Shown here: in pieces, positions 34,289 to 42,809 of the stretch
Position numbering within the stretch: position 1 is the stretch's first letter
Layout of the letters: every line of letters begins with the position of its first letter
Source of the DNA: JABFRG01 sp038210445
GTDB lineage: Bacteria; Myxococcota_A; Polyangia; Polyangiales; Polyangiaceae
Length of the DNA: 64,000 nucleotides
Direction: 5' to 3'
NCBI GenBank assembly: GCA_038210445.1
Contig: JBBQWQ010000021.1
Location: 1-64,000 of the forward strand
Made by a program: the position numbers and the translations under genes
Notes under the pieces: model-generated
The model's input: only the letters and a program-made list of their open reading frames with translations
Database searches by the model: none
Told to the model about the DNA's origin: nothing

Positions 34289-34906
34289 CTATGCCGGTGG
34301 CACAAAGGCCTGGAAGATCTCCTGAAACACCGGCAGCGCCTCACAAGCCCCGGAATGGGCGGCAAGTGCGGCATAGGGCTGGCGGTCGATCTGTGGCAGG
34401 GCATCCGCGACAAAACGCCAGGCGCAGGCCACGGCGATATCGGTATGCGACAGATCCGCGCCAAACCACCAGGGGCCGGGGCGGGCGGCGCGGTCGGCCT
34501 CAAGTGCCTTCATTGCGCCGCTGATCTGCGCCGCGCAGCGGGCCTGCCAGACGGGCGAAGGCCTAGCATGTAGCACGCCTTCGTAAAACAGGCTCACCGC
34601 TTTTTCCGCCAGCCCGGTCCCCAGTGCCGTGATGCGCAGGACCTTGTGGCGGTCGGGCTCGCGGCGCGGCGCCATGGGTTCGGTGACCAGACCGTCAAGG
34701 TAATCAAGGATCAGATGGCTGTCGGTCAGCACCGTACCCTCCGTCAACACCAGGGCCGGCACCCGCATCAGGGGGTTGAGCCGCCCCACCTCTGCCGCAT
34801 CGCCAAAGACCGACAGCGGGCGCTGGTCAAAGGCCAGACCGTAAAGCCGCAGTGCCACGCCGACGCGGCGCACAAAGGGGCTGTCATATTGGCCGATCAG
34901 AATCAT
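34289..34906 (-). CDS. Glutathione S-transferase family protein (probably acquired)
   Basis: A 205-aa GST. The thioredoxin-like N-terminal domain starts MILIGQYDSPFVRRVGVALR and contains the cis-Pro segment MRVPALVLTEGTVLTDSHLI with the glutathione-contacting E/D-S-type motif (TDSHLILDYL). The helical C-terminal domain follows (HTDIAVACAWRF as N-capping/hydrophobic staple region). The codon use and flanks differ from neighbours: it sits between a broken IS3 transposase and repeat copy B. The closest look is to proteobacterial, perhaps alphaproteobacterial, GSTs, which is my impression and untested. ATG 34906 starts the domain; the open frame upstream is IS3 sequence. Confidence 0.85.
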   Translation of the reverse strand: MILIGQYDSPFVRRVGVALRLYGLAFDQRPLSVFGDAAEVGRLNPLMRVPALVLTEGTVLTDSHLILDYLDGLVTEPMAPRREPDRHKVLRITALGTGLAEKAVSLFYEGVLHARPSPVWQARCAAQISGAMKALEADRAARPGPWWFGADLSHTDIAVACAWRFVADALPQIDRQPYAALAAHSGACEALPVFQEIFQAFVPPA

Positions 34907-34964
34907 CTGGTTTTCAGCTCTTCGGGGCAGTGGTGGGTCATTTGACCGGTTTGACAGCGATTGC

Positions 34965-35490
34965 AACTTCAATTCGAATTTCATTGGGCCGACGTAGTCG
35001 ATTTTCGAATGTCGCCGCTGAGCATTGTAGATACATGGATGTATTCGTCGATCTTGTCCTGGTCCGCATGCGCGGACGGTGGACGAGTGCACCATGCATA
35101 GAAGCCGCTACGCGACACATCGAGCGCGGAGCAGAGTGCGGTCACCGAGTAGGGGGCCTTCTGCGCCGCGACGAACGTGAACGTCACGTCGTCACCTTGG
35201 CAAAGAAGGCCGCGGCTTCCTTTAGGATTTCTCGCTCCACTTCCAGGCGCTTCACGCGCTTGCGCAGCTCGGCGAGCTCACCCCGCTCGGCTGGAGAGAG
35301 AGGCTCCTCCGTCGCCTTTGGCGGCGCGGCCTGGCCTCGCTTGACCTACTCGCGGAGCGAGCCCTCCGTGAGATCGAGATCGGTCGCGACCTGGCAGAGA
35401 CGCGCGGCGTCGGTCTTGAATTCGGCCGTGAACGACCTTCGGGCGCATTGTCGCGCATTTTGGGGGGTGTCCACACAATCGGGGGAGGCT
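34965..35490 (-). mobile_element. IS3-family insertion sequence remnant
   Basis: Minus-strand OrfA-like reading (stop at 35184-35186) contains SFTAEFKTDAARL, then VATDLDLTEGSLRE, a TAG codon, VKRGQAAPPK and RLEVEREILKEAAAFFAKV. It therefore has an in-frame amber and a frameshift near its start. OrfB begins MTFTFVAAQKAPYSVTALCS and SRSGFYAWCTRPPSAHADQD, then jumps to CIYNAQRRHSKIDYVGPMKF, the C-terminus, so the DDE core is deleted. The segment upstream of OrfA (35460-35490, TTGTGTGGACACC on the minus strand) looks like an IS3 left end and abuts the right flanking repeat. Inactive. Confidence 0.8.
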
Positions 35491-35567
35491 CGTTCTTCGA
35501 CGACATCCCCGCCGTGCTCACCTCGCTACGGCGCGACGCTACTTGAGGAGGCCGGACAGCGCCTGCG
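35491..35567. repeat. Right flanking direct repeat of the island
   Basis: Imperfect copy of 24588-24664. In the plus strand it reads FFDDIPAVLTSLRRDAT-stop, a 3' fragment of a YkgJ-like gene cut off by the IS3 end. On the minus strand it carries the true end (AQALSGLLK) of the gene at 35539. The two copies differ at six of 77 positions, some changing amino acids, so they are not a fresh duplication. Confidence 0.85.
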
Positions 35568-36273
35568 CCAGCAGAAAGACCCCCGCCGCCGGCACCAGGT
35601 CGAGCGAGAACACCCCGAGCAGACTGGTCTCCGACGCCCCGGCCACGAAGGCATGGTGCACCAGCAGCTCGAACCCCACCAGGTGAAGCGCGGAGCCACG
35701 AAGCCCCGCGCGAAAGCCGAAGTTTCCGTCGGTATCGACGGTGGGGCCGCCGCGCAGGCTGAGCACGAAGTACCCGGCGACGCTGTGGCCGGCCGTGAAG
35801 GTGAGCTCAGCGCGGTTCGCGCGGGGGGCGAAGGTGTATCCTACATGCGCCCCGAAGAGAGAATGCGGGCCGTCGCCACCGCGCTTCGATCGAACGTATA
35901 CCAGGCCCGCGCTGAAGCCGAACACACCGGCTCCCAGCACCCGCGGCGCCACCACCACGCCGGCGCCCGGCTCGAGCACGAACGAAGGCCATAGCTGGCC
36001 GCTCGACGACTCGGCCTTCTCTTCACGCGCGGGCGGCACGGGCGGCGCGGGCGGCGCGGCCGACGCGGGCGGCGCAGCGGCGCTGGCAACCGGATCGGGC
36101 GCCGCAGCGACTGGCTCATAAACGGTAACGGGTGGCTCGGCCGCACGCGCCCCAGGCGCAGCGCCGATGCTCACCCCGGCGGCGATGAGGAGCCACCCGA
36201 CGAAACGCGAAAGAGAACGCCAGGGCTCAGGGCATCGCACCCACGAGCGCCCGGTGCCCGATGCGACGTTCAC
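35539..36273 (-). CDS. Exported hypothetical protein, probable outer-membrane
   Basis: A 244-aa protein. The GTG at 36273 overlaps the CBS gene stop (GTGA). A signal peptide (FVGWLLIAAGVSIGAAPGARA) precedes a ~45-residue Ala/Pro linker and a ~150-residue region of alternating strands (GAGVFGFSAGLVYVRS, LFGAHVGYTFAPRANRAELTF, GYFVLSLRGGPTVDTDGNFG), as in small outer-membrane barrels. The family is not recognised. Its 3' end lies in the island's right direct repeat, so before the insertion it probably ended against ykgJ. Confidence 0.7.
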   Translation of the reverse strand: MNVASGTGRSWVRCPEPWRSLSRFVGWLLIAAGVSIGAAPGARAAEPPVTVYEPVAAAPDPVASAAAPPASAAPPAPPVPPAREEKAESSSGQLWPSFVLEPGAGVVVAPRVLGAGVFGFSAGLVYVRSKRGGDGPHSLFGAHVGYTFAPRANRAELTFTAGHSVAGYFVLSLRGGPTVDTDGNFGFRAGLRGSALHLVGFELLVHHAFVAGASETSLLGVFSLDLVPAAGVFLLAQALSGLLK

Positions 36274-36680
36274 GCGTGCTTGTGGCCGTGCAGGTGCTCG
36301 GCGAAGGCCTTGCAGAGATCGACGGTGGTGAAGATGCCCACCACCTTGCCGCCCTCCATGACCACCGCCGACCCGCACTTCTTGGTGGCCATCGCGTCGA
36401 CCACCTCGTCGAGAGGCGTGGTGGGCGCCACCGCGTACACGATGGTGGTCATGGCTTCTTCCACCGTGACCTTGGTGGGGTCGACCTCGGTGAGCGACTC
36501 CACCAGATGAAGGTCGCGATCCGAGACCACGCCCACCAGCTCCGCGCCGTGCAGCACCGGAAGGTGCCGAATACCGTGCTCGTGCATGAGCGAGTGGGCC
36601 TTGGAAAGCGGCTCGTGCGTGCCGACCGAGTGGGGGCTCTTCGTCATGTACCGTTCGATGGCGGGAATGGTCTTCGGCAT
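36270..36680 (-). CDS. CBS-domain pair protein
   Basis: A 136-aa protein made of two CBS domains (YMTKSPHSVGTHEPLSKAHS with LPVLHGAELVGVVSDRDL; AMTTIVYAVAPTTPLDEVVD with AVVMEGGKVVGIFTTVDL). Stand-alone CBS pairs bind adenosine nucleotides and regulate partner proteins. A His-rich C-terminus (HLHGHKHA) may bind metal. Start ATG 36680 was chosen over 36698 because MPKTIPAIERYM fits the first helix. Translationally coupled to the exported protein downstream. Confidence 0.88.
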   Translation of the reverse strand: MPKTIPAIERYMTKSPHSVGTHEPLSKAHSLMHEHGIRHLPVLHGAELVGVVSDRDLHLVESLTEVDPTKVTVEEAMTTIVYAVAPTTPLDEVVDAMATKKCGSAVVMEGGKVVGIFTTVDLCKAFAEHLHGHKHA

Positions 36681-36708
36681 GGTGGGCGATGGTAGCACCG
36701 CGGCGCCG

Positions 36709-37524
36709 TCAGCGGCGGCCCTTGATGCGCGAGGGCCCCACCACCTCGTCCCACTCCGCGCCGTAGCCGTCGTAGCGAATCTTGTACTGGTCCTTCGCCA
36801 CCACCGCGGTGACCACAGCGGGGTAGGAGCTGCCCTTCCACTCCACGAGGAGCTTGTCGCCTACCTTGAAGGCGTCGGCCTTGGCGGAGCCCGCGTCCTT
36901 GGCGGCAGCCGCAGCCGCGTCCTTGGCGCCGCCCGCATCGACCGGCTTGGTGCCGCCGTCGCACGGGTTCTTGTTGATCTCCTTGGTCTTGCCGCGCTCG
37001 TACTTGGCCCCGCTGAAGTAGAGCGGCGTCGTGTACTCCTTGCAGTCGCAGTCGCCGCACTTGTCGCTGGCGGTGATCTCGAAGCTGCGAAGACCCTTCG
37101 ACTTGCTGCCCACCACGTGAAAGCCGTCGGTGGGGCCGCTCTCGCCCACGAAGTGGCCGCAGCTTCCGCGCATGACGTAGAACCAGCCGAAAGAGTGGTT
37201 TTGCGCCGACTGGGTGAAGATCTTGTCCTTCTTGCCATCGCCGTCGAGGTCCGGGTTCTCGGCCTCGACCGCACCGCCGCCGATAGACCGCTTGGCCGCG
37301 TCGGCCTTGGGGTTGACGCACGGGCCCGGCAGCTTGACGTCGACCGGGCCTGCGTCGACCACCTCGTCGGCCACCGTAGGTGCCGCGGACGCACTGGGCT
37401 CGGCGCTGACGGGTGCGGCCACCTCGGTGGGGCCAGCATCCACCGGCGCCGCCTTCTTCCCGAGCAAACCGCAGGCAGTGATCGCGAGAAGGCCGACGGC
37501 GACAAGGCAGGTGCGCGCTTTCAT
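36709..37524 (-). CDS. Lipoprotein with C-terminal Tudor/agenet-like domain
   Basis: A 271-aa lipoprotein (lipobox ITAC). After a low-complexity linker come a Cys-containing domain (DLDGDGKKDKIFTQ, an FG-GAP-like calcium motif, and CGDCDCKEY) and a second Ala/Lys-rich linker. The last ~55 residues (VGDKLLVEWKGSSYPAVV, YKIRYDGYGAEWDEVVG) match the Tudor/agenet fold, usually found in chromatin proteins. In a secreted protein it presumably binds another ligand. It is divergent from arsH, 101 bp apart. Confidence 0.75.
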   Translation of the reverse strand: MKARTCLVAVGLLAITACGLLGKKAAPVDAGPTEVAAPVSAEPSASAAPTVADEVVDAGPVDVKLPGPCVNPKADAAKRSIGGGAVEAENPDLDGDGKKDKIFTQSAQNHSFGWFYVMRGSCGHFVGESGPTDGFHVVGSKSKGLRSFEITASDKCGDCDCKEYTTPLYFSGAKYERGKTKEINKNPCDGGTKPVDAGGAKDAAAAAAKDAGSAKADAFKVGDKLLVEWKGSSYPAVVTAVVAKDQYKIRYDGYGAEWDEVVGPSRIKGRR

Positions 37525-37625
37525 GGCAGCCACCAAGGTACCCACCGCCGCGCCGCGTGTGCAATGGCATTTGCCGCAGCCCCGCACGCGCGGAAAATGC
37601 GGTGCAAAGCCTGCTTCCTTTCGAT

Positions 37626-38333
37626 ATGAGCAGCCTCCACGACCGCATGAACGATCCCGCTCACATGCCCATTCCGCTGCCGCCCGTGGCGAGCTCCACC
37701 CACGCGCCGCGCATTCTCTTTCTCTACGGTTCGCTGCGAAAGCGCTCCTACAGCCGGCTCTTGGCCGAAGAGGCAGCCCGCATCATCGCGGCCATGGGCG
37801 CGGAGACGCGCTTCTTCCACCCTACCGATTTGCCCATGGCCGACAGCGTGCCCGCCGATCACCCCAAGGTGGCGGAGCTACGCGAGCTGAGCACGTGGTC
37901 CGAAGGGCAGGTGTGGTCGTCACCGGAGCGGCACGGCGCGGTGACCGGCGTGCTCAAAAACCAAATCGACTGGATACCCCTCGCGCTGGGCGCGGTTCGA
38001 CCCACGCAGGGTCGCACCCTCGCGGTCATGCAGGTGAGCGGCGGCTCGCAGTCGTTCAACGCCGTCAACTCCCTCCGTATTCTCGGTCGCTGGATGCGCA
38101 TGTTCACCATTCCGAACCAGTCGTCGGTGGCCAAGGCCTACGAGCAGTTCGAAGACGACGGGCGCATGAAAGACTCGCCCTACCGCGACCGGGTCATCGA
38201 CGTTATGGAGGAGTTGTTCAAGATCACGCTGCTCCTGCGCGACCACGAGCCGTACTTGAGTGATCGGTTCAGCGAGCGCAAAGAAGCGTCGGCCAAGGCG
38301 GCTGCCGAAGCCGCGGCCAAGGCCGTCGAGTAG
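37626..38333 (+). CDS. arsH: ArsH-type NADPH-dependent FMN reductase
   Basis: A 235-aa flavoprotein of the ArsH family: FLYGSLRKRSYSRLLAEEAA (FMN phosphate loop), ERHGAVTGVLKNQIDWIPL and MQVSGGSQSFNAVNSLRIL. ArsH oxidises trivalent organoarsenicals or reduces quinones and metals using NADPH; length and both extensions fit. No arsR, arsC or arsB gene is within view, so it stands alone. ATG 37626 was chosen as the first Met before the family N-terminus. Confidence 0.88.
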   Translation: MSSLHDRMNDPAHMPIPLPPVASSTHAPRILFLYGSLRKRSYSRLLAEEAARIIAAMGAETRFFHPTDLPMADSVPADHPKVAELRELSTWSEGQVWSSPERHGAVTGVLKNQIDWIPLALGAVRPTQGRTLAVMQVSGGSQSFNAVNSLRILGRWMRMFTIPNQSSVAKAYEQFEDDGRMKDSPYRDRVIDVMEELFKITLLLRDHEPYLSDRFSERKEASAKAAAEAAAKAVE

Positions 38334-38338
38334 CGCGC

Positions 38339-39148
38339 TCAGGTCGAAGCCAGTTCGACCCAGGCCTCGTTGCGGCGCAGGAATGGCATGGTCCACGGCG
38401 CGTCGTAGCCGGCAAAAAGCGGCTCGCCCTGGGGGTGCAGGCCCTCGGCGCGGAGTCTGGTGAGCAACTCTTCTTGCATGCGCATGTTTCTGTCGGCGTC
38501 GAAAGTGCCCGACCAGCGCAGCGCAGCGACGCGCCGCTCCGGGAGCTGCCGAAGGTGGATGCGCTCGTCGAGGGGCGCCGGAAGAGAGCCCAGCGTCCAC
38601 TTCTTGGGCATCACGAAGCGCATGGTCCAGTCGCTCGCGCCGGCGTGCGACGAAGTCGCCATGGAAACCGGCGCCGTCATGGAGATCTTGGTGCCTCCCT
38701 CGTGCTCCTGGCTCACCGGCGCGGTCATGGCAATGCGTGTACTGTCCATATTCTTTCCGAAGATGTACCCGGCGAGCAAGCGAAACCCCTTGTTTAGCCC
38801 TTCGCGAAAGCTGGCGGCATGCACCTGCGTCTCGGCCACCACCTGCGGCGCATAGCGGCGAATCTCCAAGTTTCCGATGCGGCGCTCCACCTCGTAGTGC
38901 GGCTGCTCCGAGAAGAGGCGTGCCAGCTGCCAGCGGAAGATGCCGAAGCCCACCAGCGCGCCCGCCCCCAGGAGCACCGGCGGCGAGAGCAGCACCTCGG
39001 CTGCACGCTCCAGCGGCGTCTTCCGGCGCCGAAGCAGGCTCGTGTATCGGGCCACCGCGCCCAGCGCGGTCAGCGCTCCGCCCACCATCACCGCGCCCCG
39101 CGCCCATTGGCCGCTGCGGGCCTCGTTCTTCGTGTCCTCTTGCTCCAT
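38339..39148 (-). CDS. SOUL-type haem-binding protein, membrane-anchored
   Basis: A 269-aa protein. Two hydrophobic segments near the N-terminus (GAVMVGGALTALGAVA; PPVLLGAGALVGFGIF) anchor a ~190-residue SOUL domain (YEVERRIGNLEIRRYAPQVV, FRLLAGYIFGKN, IAMTAPVSQE, ISMTAPVSM, WTMRFVMPKKW). SOUL proteins bind haem or porphyrins. ATG 39148 is chosen after a GAGG-type site; upstream frame is not protein-like. It is convergent with arsH, with a 5-bp gap. Confidence 0.87.
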   Translation of the reverse strand: MEQEDTKNEARSGQWARGAVMVGGALTALGAVARYTSLLRRRKTPLERAAEVLLSPPVLLGAGALVGFGIFRWQLARLFSEQPHYEVERRIGNLEIRRYAPQVVAETQVHAASFREGLNKGFRLLAGYIFGKNMDSTRIAMTAPVSQEHEGGTKISMTAPVSMATSSHAGASDWTMRFVMPKKWTLGSLPAPLDERIHLRQLPERRVAALRWSGTFDADRNMRMQEELLTRLRAEGLHPQGEPLFAGYDAPWTMPFLRRNEAWVELAST

Positions 39149-39283
39149 GGCTTCACCTCTTTCGGAGCGCGGGTGGTGCAACAGGAGTGCCGGCCGAGCG
39201 ATCGGCCCCTGGGCGGCGGCGCGGATAGCCCGCTGGGGCGAGGCGAGAGGGCGCGCTGCGGCGTTGTGCCCCACGCGGCGTGC

Positions 39284-40657
39284 CTATTCGCGGAATCGGT
39301 AGGTGTGGCGCGCGGCGCCTTCCACCGTGAACTTGGCGCGCTGATACTTGGGTACGCTCAGATCGCCGAGCACGGTGGTGAAGGGTCCGGCTGCGGAGTC
39401 GGCGGCCTCGATGACGTACTTGCGTCCCGGCACCAGCGCGGTGGTCTCGATGGTGAGCCGCGAGCCCTCGAAGGTCGACCGGAAGCCGCTGCCGAAGGGT
39501 CGGGCCAACGGCTCACCGATGAAGATGCCTTCGGCGGGCCACAGCACCGATCGCCAATAGGCCTCGATGAGGGTGCTGCCGCCGAAGTACGAAGGAATGA
39601 GCACCGAGGGGTCGGGGAACTTTTGCTGAAAGGCGCAAGGCTCCACCACCGTGCCGAAGCTGCCGGTGGCGCCGCCCTTGATGAACTCGAACGCGCTCAT
39701 CTGACCGGACGTGGGTATCTGCCCGCCGTACGAGGTGAGGTGGTCGGCCACCGCGCCCGGGAGGAACGTGTTGGAGGCGATGTTGGCCACGCTGGCCAGG
39801 CCCTGCACGTAGAAGAGCACGTCGGTCTTCTTCTCGATGAAGTCGGCCTTCACGATCTCGGCCCCAATGCCCGACGCTACAGGGTCCCAGGTGTTCAAGA
39901 AGGTCTGGCACTCGTTGGTCCAGCCAAAGCCGGCGTTGACGATGCAGCGTGCGCTCCGCGTCTGGTCGCTGGTGTTCATCAGGTAGGCCGACCCGCCGGG
40001 CCAGGTGTCGTCGGCGGCGACGCCGCGGTCGATGAGCGCCTTGGCCTGCTCCATGGTGGTGGCCGGAATCGTCATCGCGGGACGGAACGCCAGGTCGGTG
40101 AACGGATGGGTGGTCGCGCGTTTCTTGGTGTACGGATTCACCGAACCGTACTGCGAAGCCGGATCGTTGCAGGTGTCGCCGATGGCGCGATAGCCCATGC
40201 CAAATGCGCTGGTGATCGACATGTTGTCGACCGCGAACGGCTTGGTCCAGGTGATTGCCAGGGCCTCGGCCTTGGTCTTGGCGAGCGCCGCGTCGACCTG
40301 CGCCTTGAGCGGCTCGAACTCAGCCTTGGGCATGGTGTTGCCGGTGGTGGTGAGCGTCAGGTGCACCACGTTCTCGGCCGGTATCTTCCGCGCCGTCACG
40401 TAGTACGCGGCGATGGATACCGAGAGCGGATCGGCATCGTTCACCAGAACCCCGAGCTCCTCGGCGGTGATGCCGGTTCGGGGGAAGATCACCTCGGGCG
40501 CGCGAGCTTGCGCGCCGTCGGCCGCGACCGCGTCCTTGGCACCTGCGTCTGGCAACGCGCTGCCGGCCTCGGTCGACGGCGCCGCTGCGTCGCCGCCACT
40601 GCACGCAGCGACGACGGCCGCGGAAAGAATCACGAGCAAGGGATAAGAAAAGCGCAT
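39284..40657 (-). CDS. TIGR03790-family lipoprotein
   Basis: A 457-aa lipoprotein (signal MRFSYPLLVILSAAVVAAC, lipobox VAAC). The opening VLVNDADPLSVSIAAYYVTA, then RKIPAENVVHLTL, is diagnostic of TIGR03790, a family scattered through myxobacteria, Acidobacteria and planctomycetes. The C-terminal SYFGGSTLIEAYWRSVLWPA, then EGIFIGEPLARPF, is also typical. The function is unknown. An Ala/Asp/Gly linker follows the lipobox. Confidence 0.87.
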   Translation of the reverse strand: MRFSYPLLVILSAAVVAACSGGDAAAPSTEAGSALPDAGAKDAVAADGAQARAPEVIFPRTGITAEELGVLVNDADPLSVSIAAYYVTARKIPAENVVHLTLTTTGNTMPKAEFEPLKAQVDAALAKTKAEALAITWTKPFAVDNMSITSAFGMGYRAIGDTCNDPASQYGSVNPYTKKRATTHPFTDLAFRPAMTIPATTMEQAKALIDRGVAADDTWPGGSAYLMNTSDQTRSARCIVNAGFGWTNECQTFLNTWDPVASGIGAEIVKADFIEKKTDVLFYVQGLASVANIASNTFLPGAVADHLTSYGGQIPTSGQMSAFEFIKGGATGSFGTVVEPCAFQQKFPDPSVLIPSYFGGSTLIEAYWRSVLWPAEGIFIGEPLARPFGSGFRSTFEGSRLTIETTALVPGRKYVIEAADSAAGPFTTVLGDLSVPKYQRAKFTVEGAARHTYRFRE

Positions 40658-40774
40658 GGGAGGAGTTAACACGCGATCTCGACAGGCGCACCTCGGAATC
40701 GAGCCACCGACGCCCGCTACGCTGCGGGTGCGCTTCGCGCAGCGCATCGCCAGAAGGTGATACCATCGGCCTCG

Positions 40775-41833
40775 ATGCGCCCCCGATGCTGCGGCCTGTT
40801 GCTCGGATTCATGACGCTGCTGCTGACGTGGTCGGTTCGCGCCGACCTCTATCGGCCGCCCCCCATCGCCGGCCACGTCACCGACGCGGCGCACAAGCTC
40901 ACCGCCGAGCAGGTGGCTTCTCTCGACCAGAAGCTCGCCGACTATCGCAAATGCTCCGGCAACCACGTGGCGGTGTTCTTGGCCGCGACCCTCGAAGGCA
41001 AGACCATCGAGGACGTGGCCTACCGAACCTTCAACACCTGGAAGATCGGCGAGAGCAAGAAAGACAACGGCGCCCTGCTGGTCATCGCTCCGCAGGAGCG
41101 CAAGGTCCGCATCGAAACCGGCAAGGGCGTAGGCGGCGCGCTTACCGACCTCCAGACCCAAGACATCTTGCGCGAAAAGGTGTCGCCGCGACTCAAGAAG
41201 GACGACTTCTTCGGGGCGGTCGACGAGGGGACCTCGGCCATCGGAGCCGCTCTGGGTGGATGCAGCATGCAGCCAACTGCGGAGCCCGCGGCCCCGCCGC
41301 CGGCGCCCCCGACGCAGCTGCCGCTGGTAGACTCCGGCCCGCCGAAGACCTACCCGGAGTACTGGCTCGCCCGGATCGCGATGGGACTGGGGCTCGCGGT
41401 GCTACTGGGGCTGGCGGTGCTCGCTCTTCGCAGTGCATTGCGGGTAGCTCTGACAGGAAGCGCCTTCGTGTTCATCATGACCCAGATTCTCTTCGCCTTC
41501 CTGGGCGCTCCTTCGCTGGCGAACTCGGCGTTCGACATCGCGGCGGTGCTCGATCTCTTCACCATCTTTGCCGCCGTGCTCTTCCTCGGCAACATCATCG
41601 CGTGGAGCATGCGCATTCGGGGAACCCTGCCGGGCTCCGGCTCCGCAGGGCCGTTCGACGGCGGCAGCTCCGAAGGCAGTGGCTCGTCCAGTTCCTTCGA
41701 CGCCGGCAGCTCCTTCGGCTCCTCGTCTTCCTCCTCTTCTTCTTCTTCTTCTTCTTCTTCCTCCAGCAGCGACAGCAGCTACTCCGGCGGCGGCGGAAGC
41801 TCTGGCGGCGGCGGCTCCAGCGATAGTTACTAG
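40775..41833 (+). CDS. TPM-domain (YgcG-like) membrane protein with poly-Ser tail
   Basis: A 352-aa protein. A signal peptide (cleavage near SVRA) precedes a TPM_phosphatase/YgcG domain (~30-165: VTDAAHKLTAEQVASLDQKL, KIGESKKDNGALLVIAPQER, KVRIETGKGVGGALTD). Three hydrophobic helices (~190-285) follow. The tail is Gly/Ser-rich with a run of Ser encoded by a TCT/CTT microsatellite (41735-41762), ending in Gly/Ser motifs. TPM proteins in plants aid photosystem repair; bacterial roles are unclear. ATG 40775 fits the signal peptide; GTG 40757 is possible. Confidence 0.82.
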   Translation: MRPRCCGLLLGFMTLLLTWSVRADLYRPPPIAGHVTDAAHKLTAEQVASLDQKLADYRKCSGNHVAVFLAATLEGKTIEDVAYRTFNTWKIGESKKDNGALLVIAPQERKVRIETGKGVGGALTDLQTQDILREKVSPRLKKDDFFGAVDEGTSAIGAALGGCSMQPTAEPAAPPPAPPTQLPLVDSGPPKTYPEYWLARIAMGLGLAVLLGLAVLALRSALRVALTGSAFVFIMTQILFAFLGAPSLANSAFDIAAVLDLFTIFAAVLFLGNIIAWSMRIRGTLPGSGSAGPFDGGSSEGSGSSSSFDAGSSFGSSSSSSSSSSSSSSSSSDSSYSGGGGSSGGGGSSDSY

Positions 41834-41965
41834 GGTGCGGGCGGGCAGGCCGTGACGCCAGGCGGCGATGGCTTGGCCTTCCGCAAGTTCGGTCTCGCTG
41901 CCGCGGCGCAGGCGGCAACATACGTGCGAAGCTGACGCGCATCTCTCACCGCAAAACGAGCGCCC

Positions 41966-42775
41966 ATGCCCGAGCTCCCGGAAGTCGAATATGCCCGCCG
42001 CTGCCTCCACACTTGGATGCATCATGCAACCATCGAGGCGCTCGTGGTGGAGGACGCGCGCATCCTCGAGGAGGGAACCTCGGCGCGGTCCGCCGCCCGC
42101 GCCCTTCAGGGGCAGCGGGTGCTCGAGGTGCGTCGCCGCGGCAAATGGCTGCGCCTGCAGCTCGAAGGCGCGCTCCTCTTCTCGCACCTGGGCATGACCG
42201 GCAAGTGGGTGAAGGAAACGCCCGGCGCGCCGGCGCGGCGCTTCGAGAAGGTGCGGCTCGAGGTCGTCAAAGGACGGAGCCGGCGGAGCGTGCGCTACCT
42301 CGACCCGCGCCTCTTCGGCCGCTTCGTGATCACTGCGCACGACCTTCCAGCGTGGAGCGCGCTCGGTCCCGACCCGCTCGACGAAGCGGTCGACCCGGCG
42401 GCGCTGGGCCAGAAGCTCGCGCGGCGGTCGGGGCCCATCAAGGCGGTGCTGCTCGACCAGACGGTGCTCGCCGGCGTGGGAAACATCCAGGCCACCGAGG
42501 CGCTGTTCTACGCGCGCATCGATCCGCGGCGAGCTGCCAAGAGCATCGAGGCCCGCGAGCTGAAGAAGCTCCTCCGCGAGATTCGCGCGTCCATCGACCG
42601 CACGCTGGCCCTGCAAGAGGGCCCGGAAATACAGTACGTGGAAGAGGCCGGCGCCGAGAACCCGTTCACCATCTACGGCCGCGAGAAGCTCCCCTGCCCT
42701 CGGTGCAAGCAGCCGCTCCAGAAGATGGTGCTCGCCGGGCGCGGCACCGTGTTCTGCCCGCACTGCCAGCGGTGA
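41966..42775 (+). CDS. mutM: Formamidopyrimidine-DNA glycosylase (Fpg/MutM)
   Basis: A 269-aa base-excision repair enzyme that removes oxidised purines such as 8-oxoguanine and nicks the site. It has the catalytic N-terminus MPELPEVE (Pro2 nucleophile after Met removal, Glu3), the H2TH region (VLLDQTVLAGVGNIQATEAL) and a C-terminal zinc finger with Cys244, Cys247, Cys264 and Cys267. The length is normal. The next gene follows after 34 bp. Confidence 0.96.
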   Translation: MPELPEVEYARRCLHTWMHHATIEALVVEDARILEEGTSARSAARALQGQRVLEVRRRGKWLRLQLEGALLFSHLGMTGKWVKETPGAPARRFEKVRLEVVKGRSRRSVRYLDPRLFGRFVITAHDLPAWSALGPDPLDEAVDPAALGQKLARRSGPIKAVLLDQTVLAGVGNIQATEALFYARIDPRRAAKSIEARELKKLLREIRASIDRTLALQEGPEIQYVEEAGAENPFTIYGREKLPCPRCKQPLQKMVLAGRGTVFCPHCQR

Positions 42776-42809
42776 CGAACCCGACGGACTTGGCTATACC
42801 GGTGCATCC

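Noticed and set aside
41735..41762. Poly-TTC tract as a phase-variation switch
   Set aside because: It is a triplet repeat encoding Ser, so slippage does not break the frame; kept only as a note in the TPM-domain entry.
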